Below, piece after piece: positions 44,135 through 52,180 of a stretch of 64,000 bases of DNA. A program made the position numbers and the translations under genes. The notes beneath the pieces were generated by a model. It saw nothing but the letters and a program-made list of their open reading frames with translations, did no database searches and was not told the origin of the DNA. This DNA comes from Verrucomicrobiota bacterium (GTDB lineage: Bacteria; Verrucomicrobiota; Verrucomicrobiia; Verrucomicrobiales; Verrucomicrobiaceae): assembly GCA_017301975.1 (NCBI GenBank), contig JAFLEI010000019.1, forward strand, positions 1 through 64,000. Direction: 5' to 3'. Every line of letters starts with the position of its first letter. Within the stretch, counting starts at the first letter, position 1.

Positions 44135-44545
44135 TCACGGTTTGAACGGATTCACAACGGTCACTCCGCCATAGTCCTGTCCGTCATTCATGTCCTCGGA
44201 AAGAACTTCAGTGCAGTTAGCGGTCTTCGCGGCGGCGATGATGGCGGAGTCCCAGTAAGAAAGCTGGTAACGAGCCTTGATGGCAAGCGCATGGTCCAGC
44301 ACGGCAAGAGTGATGTCCTGGATGACAAATCGACGCCAAGTTCGAATAAAGGCCAGTGCCTCGTCATGGGTGAGCGGATCGGGTCGTGAGAGCCGCGTGG
44401 ACTGCACATAAAATTCTTGCAGCACCTGCACTGACAAGGCGAGGTTGGAGTTCGAAAGCACCGCCTGAGCTTTGGCTGCTTTGACGGCTTCAGCCGTTTG
44501 TGTGCTGATGGAGTAAAGCAGGATGTTCGTATCAACGAAGCGCAT
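44135..44545 (-). CDS. vapC: PIN-domain toxin, VapC-like
   Basis: About 136 residues. The PIN acidic residues are visible: MRFVDTNILLYS (first Asp), VLQEFYVQ (Glu), YWDSAIIAAAK (Asp) and SEDMNDGQ (Asp). PIN toxins are ribonucleases cleaving tRNA or rRNA, neutralised by a VapB partner. ATG 44545 was chosen as it puts the first Asp at residue 5. It overlaps the antitoxin frame by 14 bp, a typical toxin-antitoxin arrangement. Confidence 0.88.
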   Translation of the reverse strand: MRFVDTNILLYSISTQTAEAVKAAKAQAVLSNSNLALSVQVLQEFYVQSTRLSRPDPLTHDEALAFIRTWRRFVIQDITLAVLDHALAIKARYQLSYWDSAIIAAAKTANCTEVLSEDMNDGQDYGGVTVVNPFKP

Positions 44546-44789
44546 GACGGTCGTGGAGTTCGTCACGGTTCAGGCGGTCACCGCCGGAGAAATGCCTGCC
44601 TTTCTGATGCAGTTTGACACGCAGGGCTTCTTCTTCCCGAACAAGACGTTCGAAATCAGAATCTCCGACAGCCGAGAAATGCCCGAGAAATTCCAGCAAC
44701 AAGGAAGATAAAGACTTGCCCGTCTTCTGTGCTTGAAGTTCGGCAGCATGAAAGGTGGAGTCATCCACCGTGAGCGTCAGATGTTTCAT
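44532..44789 (-). CDS. vapB: VapB-like antitoxin
   Basis: An 85-residue protein encoded directly before and overlapping the PIN toxin. It opens with a MKHLTLTVDDSTFHAAELQA strand-helix and continues KTGKSLSSLLLEFLG, a ribbon-helix-helix-like DNA-binding start. The C-terminal half is charged and probably binds the toxin (DFERLVREEEALRVKLHQKG). ATG 44789 was chosen over 44840 because it starts the RHH strand. It likely autorepresses the cassette. Confidence 0.78.
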   Translation of the reverse strand: MKHLTLTVDDSTFHAAELQAQKTGKSLSSLLLEFLGHFSAVGDSDFERLVREEEALRVKLHQKGRHFSGGDRLNRDELHDRHALR

Positions 44790-44913
44790 GGAACAAAGAT
44801 AACCTTTTTCAGGTGCAAAGGCAATCTCATTACTATTCATGGCGAATATGCGTCCAGTGTTGGTCGTCTCTTTACTCTGAATGGGGATGTTGCAAAATTA
44901 CCCTCTTTCGCAG

Positions 44914-44921
44914 CGTATAAT
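44914..44921 (+). promoter_or_regulatory. CGTATAAT element before the DUF1552 gene
   Basis: CGTATAAT, then a 13-nt spacer (AAGTACCCCAAAT) to the ATG. TATAAT is a perfect -10 hexamer. TTGCAA lies 20 bp upstream, too far for an ideal -35. The spacing and C-rich spacer match the DUF1592 gene at 40666, suggesting shared control. Confidence 0.65.
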
Positions 44922-44934
44922 AAGTACCCCAAAT

Positions 44935-46254
44935 ATGAACCTTTCCCGTCGCAAATTTCTCCGTGGCACCGGTGTTGCCCTTGGGCTGCCGTGGTTTGAA
45001 TCCATCAGCTCCTTCGGAGCCGAAGCCGTCAAAAACAACACCGCCCCCCGCCGTCTCGCCGTGTGCTTCACCGGCAACGGCGTCAATCCACATCACTGGG
45101 GCGCCACACAGGGTCCTGCTGGCATGGAGTTCATGAAATCGCTCTCGCCGTTGGAGCCGCTGAAGAAGCACATCAGCGTGTTCAAGGGCCTGTGGAATCC
45201 GACCACCGTCGAAGGTGAAGGAGGTCACTACCCGAAGATGAACGTGCTCTGCGGCCTCAAGGTGAAGAAGACCACCACGGACGTCGAAGTCGGCACCACG
45301 ATGGACCAGCTTGTCGCGGCACAAACGGGCAAGTTCACACCCATGCCGAGCGTCGTGCTCGGCACCGAGCGCCCAAGCTACAGCACGGATTCCGGCTTCA
45401 CCTCCATCTACTCCGCCTACATCTCCTGGAGCACCCCCACGACACCCGCGCCGAAGGAAATCTTCCCGCAGCAGGCCTTTGACCAGCTCTTTGACGACGG
45501 TAGCAAGCGCAAGCGCGACAAGAGCATCCTCGACCTCGTGCTCGAAGACGCTGGTGCGCTGAAGCCCAAGCTCAGTCAGCGCGACAAGCAGAAGCTCGAC
45601 GAATACCTCACCTCCGTGCGCGAGATCGAGCAGCGCGTGGCGTTGGCCGAAAAAATCAGCCAGGCCGAAACCAAAGGCACCGGCTGGCAGCCCACCGTGA
45701 AGGTGCCCACCATGCAGCGCCCCGGCGCCGGCATTCCCACCAGCGCGGAAGATCATCTGCGCCTCATGTTCGACATCATGCTCCTCGCCTTCCAGATGGA
45801 TCGCACCCGCGTGGCCACGTTCATGATGAACAACGACCTCTCCAACATGCGCTTCCCCAGCCTGGACGGCATCAGCGGCGGCATTCATGAGCTGTCACAT
45901 CACGCCAATGACGAGCACCGCCTCGACATGTATCAGCGTGTGAACCAGCACCAGGTGAAGCTCTGGGGCGAGTTCCTCGGCAAGATGCAGGCCACCAACG
46001 AAGGCGAGCGCACCTTGCTGGAAAACAGCATGATCATGCTCACCAGCAGTCTCTTTGATGGCAACGCCCACGACTCCCGCCAGCTCCCCGTCGTCCTCGC
46101 CGGCGGCGGTGGCGGCACCATTCAGGGCGGTCGCCTCCACGATCACAGCGCCGATCCGAACCGCAAACTCTGCCGCCTCCACATCGCCCTCATGGACCGC
46201 ATGGGCCTCCATGTCGGCCACTTTGGTGATGCCGAAAATGCGTTGGCGATTTAG
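44935..46254 (+). CDS. DUF1552 family protein
   Basis: A 439-residue Tat-type exported protein (NLSRRKFLRGTGVALGLPWF). It has the DUF1552 pattern: LAVCFTGNGVNPHHWGATQG, VFKGLWNPTTVEGEGGHYPK, DFDIM-type helices and the C-terminal LENSMIMLTSSLFDGNAHDS. The family is related to DUF1501 and is normally paired with DUF1592 cytochromes. ATG 44935 fits the twin-Arg leader; the frame is open from 44881. Reaction unknown. Confidence 0.92.
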   Translation: MNLSRRKFLRGTGVALGLPWFESISSFGAEAVKNNTAPRRLAVCFTGNGVNPHHWGATQGPAGMEFMKSLSPLEPLKKHISVFKGLWNPTTVEGEGGHYPKMNVLCGLKVKKTTTDVEVGTTMDQLVAAQTGKFTPMPSVVLGTERPSYSTDSGFTSIYSAYISWSTPTTPAPKEIFPQQAFDQLFDDGSKRKRDKSILDLVLEDAGALKPKLSQRDKQKLDEYLTSVREIEQRVALAEKISQAETKGTGWQPTVKVPTMQRPGAGIPTSAEDHLRLMFDIMLLAFQMDRTRVATFMMNNDLSNMRFPSLDGISGGIHELSHHANDEHRLDMYQRVNQHQVKLWGEFLGKMQATNEGERTLLENSMIMLTSSLFDGNAHDSRQLPVVLAGGGGGTIQGGRLHDHSADPNRKLCRLHIALMDRMGLHVGHFGDAENALAI

Positions 46255-46371
46255 CGGCTGGACAGCAAAGGGATCGCCTGACTGAGGTGGATTCCGCCAC
46301 ATTTCATTATAGTAATTTTATGAAGTGATTGGTTGTTTCTGTATCGAAAATACTCAGAATGCTCTCTAGCC

Positions 46372-49300
46372 ATGAGTGCTTCTGTGTCTGCTGAGGAAGC
46401 CCTTTTTAAGGCCGTTTTAAAACGACCTATGGCTCAGCGTAATTCTTATTTGAAGCGGAGCTGTGGCGATGACTCCGATATGAGGCGTCGTATTGAAGAG
46501 CGCCTCGCGGCCCGCGACATGTGCGGTGGCTCAGCGAGCCACAATCCTGAGGGGGTGGAGGAGGACGAAGAAACCCTGCATTTGGAACATGACGCCCAAC
46601 CTGTTCTTCATGAGCAGATCGATCGTTACCGGCTGTTGAATGTGATCGGCTCCGGGGGGTTTGGCAGTGTGTGGCATGCGGAGCAGAAAGGACCCGTCCC
46701 CCGGCGTGTGGCGCTGAAGGTCGTCAAGCCCGGCATGGATACCCGTGAGGTCATCGCTCAGTTCGAGGCGGAGAGACAGTTGCTGGCGTTGATGGACCAC
46801 CCCTGCATTGCCAAGGTGTATGATGCAGGGGCGACCCGCGAGGGGCTGCCCTATTTTGTGATGGAACTGGTGGGCGGGATTCCGATCACGAAGTTTTGTG
46901 ATGAGCACCGCCTGTCCACCGCCGAACGTCTGCGGTTGTTCGTGGAGGTTTGCAAGGCCCTGCAGCATGCGCATCAGAAAGGCGTCAGTCATCGTGACAT
47001 CAAGCCCAGCAACATCCTCGTCTGCAAGAATGATGGCAAACCTCTCCCCAAGGTCATTGATTTTGGCATCGCCAGAGCCACACGACCGATGCCAAACGGC
47101 GTCAAGACACCCCCGAACGAGCAGTTGATAGGCACGCCGGTTTATATGAGTCCGGAACAGACGGCCGGGAACATCGACATCGATACTCGCTGCGATGTCT
47201 ATGCACTGGGAGTTCTGCTGTATGAACTGCTCACCGGCAGCACTCCCTTTGATCAGAAAAAAATTCAGCAGGCTGGCGAGCACGAGATCCGCCGGGTGAT
47301 AGTCGAGGAGACGCCGGCAAAGCCTTCGGAATTGCTTGCTGCGATGCCCGGAGACGAAGCCGCAAAGCTTGCGGCACGCCAGCAAACCTCTCCAGCCCTG
47401 CTGGCGGCAGCCATGCGGGAGGATCTTGACTGGATTGTGGTGAAGGCCATGCAAAAGGATCGCAACCAGCGCTACGAGACCGCAAACGGCCTCGCCATGG
47501 ATGTGGAAAGGTACCTCCTTAGCGAGCCGATTGTGGCGCGTCCTAACACCAATCGCTATCGCCTGAACAAACTGGTGAATCGCAACCGCCTGGTCTTCAC
47601 CATGGGCACGCTGGTAGGCGTGGCGTTGCTCAGCGGCATCAGCATCAGTGGCATGCAAACTTATCGGATCACACAGGTGGAGCATGAGCATGACCGGCTG
47701 CGCGCCCTGGCAGAACAGAGTGAGCGCAGAGCCCACGAAGACAAGGAAGCTGCGAGGAGATCTCTGGCCAGGGCCCAGATCACTCTGGCAGACGCCGCGT
47801 ATCGCGATCAGGACGGTTGCACGATGCAGGCCGCACTGCTGGCCGTACCGGCCGAACTGCGCGACTCAAACTGGCGCTACCTGACGGAAAAATCAGACAC
47901 ATCCTTCGCCAGCATTCAGGTGCCCAGTGGCGCCGCCGTGGAGCGTGTGCTGCCGCATCCCGTTCAGGAGGGAGTGTTCATCACGGTGTCCTCCGACTAC
48001 TGGGTGTCGATCACGAAAGTCGGATCTGCGGCCCCTCAGCTGAGTTTCAAGCTCGGTTTTGAAGATCGCTCCACCCCGGATTTTTGCCTGACGATCTCAC
48101 CGGATGGTGCGCACCTTGCGGCGGCCAAAATCAGCGGCGGAGGCATCGTCATTCACAATCTCAAGGACGGCAAAGTGATCACTCATTGGGAAGATGATGG
48201 CACCGATGCGCTGATCTACAGCCCGGATGGAAAACGTCTGCTGGACATCGCTCACAACGGGCCTGCTCACATGCGGCTGGCCCAAACGGGCGCGGTTCTT
48301 TGGACTGCGGAAGGAGCCGAATCCATGGTTCTCGCCGCTTTCGATCCAACTGGTCGGCAGCTGGTATGCAACAAAGCCACGGGCGGCCAGCGGCTGCAGA
48401 TCATCAATGCTTTCAATGGAGCCATGCTGCGTGAACTCAGCGCACCCCGCACGCGCCTCACGGCGCTCTCCGTCAGCCCGAATGGTCGTCAGGTTTTGAC
48501 GGGTGATCAACGCGGCTTCGTGCGCTCCACCGAGCTCGGCACCGGAAACATCCGTTACGAATTTCGTGCCAATGATCGTGCTGTTTCCTCCCTGGCTTTT
48601 GCACAGGATGGCAGGCAGTTCATCACCCTCTCCAACCTCTCCGGCGGGCGTCAGTCCATCAAGGTGTGGGATGCTTCCACCGGCATTTTTCTTCAGCCAT
48701 TGCTCAACGCAGGCAGCATCGGAAGAGAACTATGCGTGCATCCGGTCTCAGGAGAGATACTTGCCACGGGCGCCACTGCCAAAGCCTGGCGCCTGAAAGG
48801 CCTGAACGAAGAGTTTCGCCTGCCAGCTCGTGACTTTGCCAACACCTGCTTCTGGAGCAGCGACGACCTGGTCTTCGCTCATGGCATGAACACCGGCATT
48901 GCTCTCATTGACCTCAATGACAACGACTCCCAGAGTCATCCGCTTTGGCGATCAGCAGACAAAAACGCCCGCATCGTTACCGCCAGCATCGACGGTTCGA
49001 TGGCTGCCGTTGCATCTTCCAGCAAGGCGGGCTCTGAAATCCAGCTGCTTCGCCGCGATATGAACCGCGTCGAGGAACTGCGGCATCTCACCGCCCCCGG
49101 AGGGCTGCTCTTCATGCACTTCGATCCCTCGGGTAAACGCCTCCTCGTCCGCGCGGCCAGTGCCTTTTATGTGATTGATGCCGGGTCCGGCCACAGCACC
49201 CCCATTCCCTGGGACAAAGCATTTGCCGTTCGTGAGGCGGAGTGGGTTGGGGCTTCGCCGCGCATCATCGCACTCCTTGCCGCCAAGACCTCACGCAGTC

Positions 49301-49746
49301 TCCCGGGCTCGGAGGACCGGCTGCTGTTGTTTGATGCCATGTCGGGCGAATGTCTGCAAACCATCCTCAATAGCAGTGTCATCAATGCCATGGCGGTCTC
49401 TCCCGCCGGCACCCTCTTCGCCGAAGGCGGGGCTGATCGCATGGTGCGCCTCCGCGACACCCAAACGCTCGCCATCAAACAAGAGCTGCGCGTGCATGAC
49501 AGCCCCATCATGGCGCTCGCATTTCATCCCTCACGGCACATTCTCGCCACGGCTTCCGAAGATCTCACGATCAAGCTTTGGAATCTCGCTGATGGCAGGC
49601 TCATCCAAGAGCTGAGTGGTCCCGTCGGCCCGCCTCGTCAGCTCGTGTTCAGTCTCAATGGCCGCCGCCTCGCATGTCTCTCGGGAGATCGCTCCATGCG
49701 CATCTGGAATCTGGAAACCATCACAGATTCAAAGAAGTCGGAGTGA
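46372..49746 (+). CDS. Transmembrane Ser/Thr protein kinase with WD40 repeats
   Basis: About 1124 residues. The kinase domain is about 83-380: IGSGGFGSVWHA loop, Lys in RRVALKVVKPG, SHRDIKPSNIL catalytic loop, IDFGIARA metal site and GTPVYMSPEQ activation end, so it looks active. A membrane helix lies at about 406-424 (LVFTMGTLVGVALLSGISI), then a helical linker (ARRSLARAQITLADAAYRDQ). WD40 repeats fill about 510-1120, the last ending in ATASEDLTIKLWNLADG and MRIWNLET. This is the PVC kinase-WD40 architecture. ATG 46372 is preferred over TTG 46333. An ECF sigma gene follows 88 bp later. Confidence 0.93.
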   Translation: MSASVSAEEALFKAVLKRPMAQRNSYLKRSCGDDSDMRRRIEERLAARDMCGGSASHNPEGVEEDEETLHLEHDAQPVLHEQIDRYRLLNVIGSGGFGSVWHAEQKGPVPRRVALKVVKPGMDTREVIAQFEAERQLLALMDHPCIAKVYDAGATREGLPYFVMELVGGIPITKFCDEHRLSTAERLRLFVEVCKALQHAHQKGVSHRDIKPSNILVCKNDGKPLPKVIDFGIARATRPMPNGVKTPPNEQLIGTPVYMSPEQTAGNIDIDTRCDVYALGVLLYELLTGSTPFDQKKIQQAGEHEIRRVIVEETPAKPSELLAAMPGDEAAKLAARQQTSPALLAAAMREDLDWIVVKAMQKDRNQRYETANGLAMDVERYLLSEPIVARPNTNRYRLNKLVNRNRLVFTMGTLVGVALLSGISISGMQTYRITQVEHEHDRLRALAEQSERRAHEDKEAARRSLARAQITLADAAYRDQDGCTMQAALLAVPAELRDSNWRYLTEKSDTSFASIQVPSGAAVERVLPHPVQEGVFITVSSDYWVSITKVGSAAPQLSFKLGFEDRSTPDFCLTISPDGAHLAAAKISGGGIVIHNLKDGKVITHWEDDGTDALIYSPDGKRLLDIAHNGPAHMRLAQTGAVLWTAEGAESMVLAAFDPTGRQLVCNKATGGQRLQIINAFNGAMLRELSAPRTRLTALSVSPNGRQVLTGDQRGFVRSTELGTGNIRYEFRANDRAVSSLAFAQDGRQFITLSNLSGGRQSIKVWDASTGIFLQPLLNAGSIGRELCVHPVSGEILATGATAKAWRLKGLNEEFRLPARDFANTCFWSSDDLVFAHGMNTGIALIDLNDNDSQSHPLWRSADKNARIVTASIDGSMAAVASSSKAGSEIQLLRRDMNRVEELRHLTAPGGLLFMHFDPSGKRLLVRAASAFYVIDAGSGHSTPIPWDKAFAVREAEWVGASPRIIALLAAKTSRSLPGSEDRLLLFDAMSGECLQTILNSSVINAMAVSPAGTLFAEGGADRMVRLRDTQTLAIKQELRVHDSPIMALAFHPSRHILATASEDLTIKLWNLADGRLIQELSGPVGPPRQLVFSLNGRRLACLSGDRSMRIWNLETITDSKKSE

Positions 49747-49834
49747 CCATCGCTTCAGATGGGAGGCTCTAAAAAAGCATCCGATGATAAATAAAATCAC
49801 ACAGCCCGTGCGTCGTTTGCCAACCTGATCACGG

Positions 49835-50338
49835 ATGCCGCCAGATGAAGCCACCCTCACCCGACTCCAGGCTGACTACGCCGTCAGTGCGTATCGCTTC
49901 ACATGGTCGGTGACGAAGGATGAATCCCTCGCCCAGGAGGTGGTGCAGGAGCTGTTTCTAAAGCTCGCCCGTGACGCCGGAGTCATCTCCACCGCACAGT
50001 CCGAGCGCGCCGTCATCTTCACGCTCACACGGAATCTCGCGCTCGATGCTCTGCGTCGTCGTTCCTCGCGCGAGGAGGCGATGCAGCGCTTTGCCGACGA
50101 GCTGCCCGGCTGGTTTTTGCCTTCCGCAGATGCCGAGGCCGAGGAAACTCGAACGCAGATCACCGCCGCGCTCGCCGCTCTGCCGGAGGAGCAGCGCAGT
50201 GTCATCCATCTGCATGTGTGGGAGCAGATGAGCTTTCGTGAGATCGGCGAGATGCTGGGTCTTCCCACTCAAACCATCGCCAGTCGCTATCGCTATGGCC
50301 TGGAAAAACTGCGCGCTCAAAAGCACACCCTTGTATGA
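49835..50338 (+). CDS. ECF-type RNA polymerase sigma factor
   Basis: A 167-residue protein with region 2 at about 12-75 (ESLAQEVVQELFLKLARDAG, LTRNLALDALRRR) and region 4 at about 110-160 (ALPEEQRSVIHLHVWEQMSF, REIGEMLGLPTQTIASRYRY). Region 3 is absent, as in the ECF class. Its stop overlaps the start of the next gene (ATGA), a membrane protein that may be its anti-sigma partner. The kinase-WD40 gene upstream suggests phosphorylation-dependent control, as proposed for PVC ECF-kinase pairs. Confidence 0.93.
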   Translation: MPPDEATLTRLQADYAVSAYRFTWSVTKDESLAQEVVQELFLKLARDAGVISTAQSERAVIFTLTRNLALDALRRRSSREEAMQRFADELPGWFLPSADAEAEETRTQITAALAALPEEQRSVIHLHVWEQMSFREIGEMLGLPTQTIASRYRYGLEKLRAQKHTLV

Positions 50339-50688
50339 AAGAAGACCTCGAATCCACTCTCCGCGCCCAGCGCTGGCGCGATCCTCCTCAGGAGTTTCTT
50401 GAGCGTACATTGGCCGCAGCGGTGGAAGCACGAGCTGTCGCTGCGAAACGCCGCAGCCTCCTCGCTTTCATCCCTCGCCCTCTTCGCCTGCCTCTCGCAG
50501 CCTGCTGGGTGCTGGCTTTCTTCTTCCGAGTCACCACCCCCGAAGCCATTCCGCAGTCCACGCTGGACAGCTGCGCCAAACTGCCGCCGCTGAAGCCTGC
50601 GCAGCTTCTGGCCAACCTCAAACAAATCGAACAGCTCGCCGATGAACTCCTCCACTCCAGACACAACGGGCCCCAGCCGCCTCTATAG
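50335..50688 (+). CDS. Small one-TM protein, possible anti-sigma partner
   Basis: A 117-residue protein translationally coupled to the ECF sigma gene. It has a cytoplasmic Arg/Glu-rich N-terminus (QRWRDPPQEFLERTLAAAVE), one membrane helix (PLRLPLAACWVLAFFFRV) and a short outer tail (LLANLKQIEQLADELLHSR). That layout fits an anti-sigma factor, but no zinc-binding HxxxCxxC motif is present and no family is recognised. It overlaps the next gene by 47 bp. Confidence 0.7.
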   Translation: MKEDLESTLRAQRWRDPPQEFLERTLAAAVEARAVAAKRRSLLAFIPRPLRLPLAACWVLAFFFRVTTPEAIPQSTLDSCAKLPPLKPAQLLANLKQIEQLADELLHSRHNGPQPPL

Positions 50689-52177
50689 TGTGCGTCTTGC
50701 ACGCTGGCTGTTACGGCTCCTGTGCAATCGACGCACGGGCTGGACGCTCGTCTGCATCATCTCACTGCTCACGCTTTACTACCAGTGGGAGAACAGGCGC
50801 AGCGCACTTGAGTTGAAAGCAGCGCATCAACGAATGGTTGAGCGCATTGGCACCGATGACTGGGTCGCATTCGCGGCACCCAGCGTGCCGGATGAGCAAA
50901 ACATATTCGCGCTGCCAGTCGTCGAACAATGGTTGCATCGCGATGGAAAGCAGATTCGCTACATCATTCCGGAAAACGTTTTTTTGCCTCCTGGCTTCTT
51001 AAAGCCTGAGATCATCGAAAACGCTTTGGACAAAACCTCCCGCATCGACTTCAGCGCCTGGGCAGCGGCCCGTGATTTGAAAGGAGAAAAGCCTGCCATC
51101 GCCATGAACCGCGAACTTGGTGACGGCAACGGCTTGCTGCCCCGGCTCACCGCAGGCCTTTCGAGGCCGTTCTCTGCATGGAAACCAGCTCAACGCGATG
51201 AATTCGCCGCTGCAGGTCCCAACCCATATTCAGCGACCTTGCCAAATGTGGGCAATGTGAATGACACAATGCGTGACCTCGGTCTTCATCTGCGCGTGGC
51301 AGCGGCGGCAGGCGATGTGGAGAAGACACGCAGCACCGCGCTCATCCTGCTGCGGCTGTTTCCAGAGGCCTCCACTTCGTATCACTGGATGATTGGCTCC
51401 CTGGTTAGTATCGCCGCACACGAGCTCGCCTTTTATGCGCTTCAGGACGCTCTCAGCCACCCGGTTTGGGACGAGGGCGGCTTGCGAATGCTGCACTTGC
51501 AGCTCGGCAAGATCAACGATCTTGAAGTCATGGAGCGCGGCTGGAGCATGGAAATTCTCACTGGCTTTGCGACGGGCATCCACATCCGCGAAAGCTGCCG
51601 CACTGGTTGGGCTGCCACCGAAGAACTCCGCTTCGGCAACGAAGATGACTCATGGAGTACTCGTGCGACACGGTTTGCTTACCTTTACGGACCCACCGGC
51701 TGGCACGATGCGAACACCGCCTTCTTTGCGGAGACCTACCTCGACATGCTCGGCCCGAAGGGCGAGTCTGCGTGGATGGACGGCAGAGCACGCGGCGAAG
51801 CGCTCAAAAAGCGGCGCGATGAGGAATATCGCCACCTCGACTGGAACATGCGTCGCAAGATCGGTGCGCTCTCTCTGCCCAACGTCGGAAATCTTTTCAA
51901 TGCCGCCGCCGATGCGCTCTTCCACCGCCGCTGCCTCATCATCGCCTGCGCCTTGGAGAAGCACCGCATGAAGCATGGCGTCTTCCCACCCTCGCTCGAT
52001 GAGGTGATGGACGACCTCAAACCCTTTCCCGTCAACGATCCTGCAAGACCCCGGCAGATGCCCGGCTATCGTCTTGAACCCGGTGGCTACCTGCTCTGGT
52101 CCGCCGGGCCGGATGCGAAAGATGATGGTGGAGCCAAAGACAAAGACTTGCTGTGGCGCATGAAGCGCGAGCCTTGA
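50642..52177 (+). CDS. Membrane-anchored hypothetical with pseudopilin-like C-terminus
   Basis: A 511-residue protein with one N-terminal membrane helix (RTGWTLVCIISLLTLYYQW) and a large outer domain rich in helices (VAAAAGDVEKTRSTALILLR, HLQLGKINDLEVMERGWSME). The C-terminal 90 residues (CALEKHRMKHGVFPPSLDEV, GYLLWSAGPDAKDDGGAKDK) look like the end of a type II secretion pseudopilin, including the Ca-loop-like GPDxKDDGG. It has no pilin N-terminus. I do not recognise the family of the main domain. It is encoded in the ECF operon and overlaps the previous gene. Confidence 0.78.
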   Translation: MNSSTPDTTGPSRLYSVRLARWLLRLLCNRRTGWTLVCIISLLTLYYQWENRRSALELKAAHQRMVERIGTDDWVAFAAPSVPDEQNIFALPVVEQWLHRDGKQIRYIIPENVFLPPGFLKPEIIENALDKTSRIDFSAWAAARDLKGEKPAIAMNRELGDGNGLLPRLTAGLSRPFSAWKPAQRDEFAAAGPNPYSATLPNVGNVNDTMRDLGLHLRVAAAAGDVEKTRSTALILLRLFPEASTSYHWMIGSLVSIAAHELAFYALQDALSHPVWDEGGLRMLHLQLGKINDLEVMERGWSMEILTGFATGIHIRESCRTGWAATEELRFGNEDDSWSTRATRFAYLYGPTGWHDANTAFFAETYLDMLGPKGESAWMDGRARGEALKKRRDEEYRHLDWNMRRKIGALSLPNVGNLFNAAADALFHRRCLIIACALEKHRMKHGVFPPSLDEVMDDLKPFPVNDPARPRQMPGYRLEPGGYLLWSAGPDAKDDGGAKDKDLLWRMKREP

Positions 52178-52180
52178 GCA

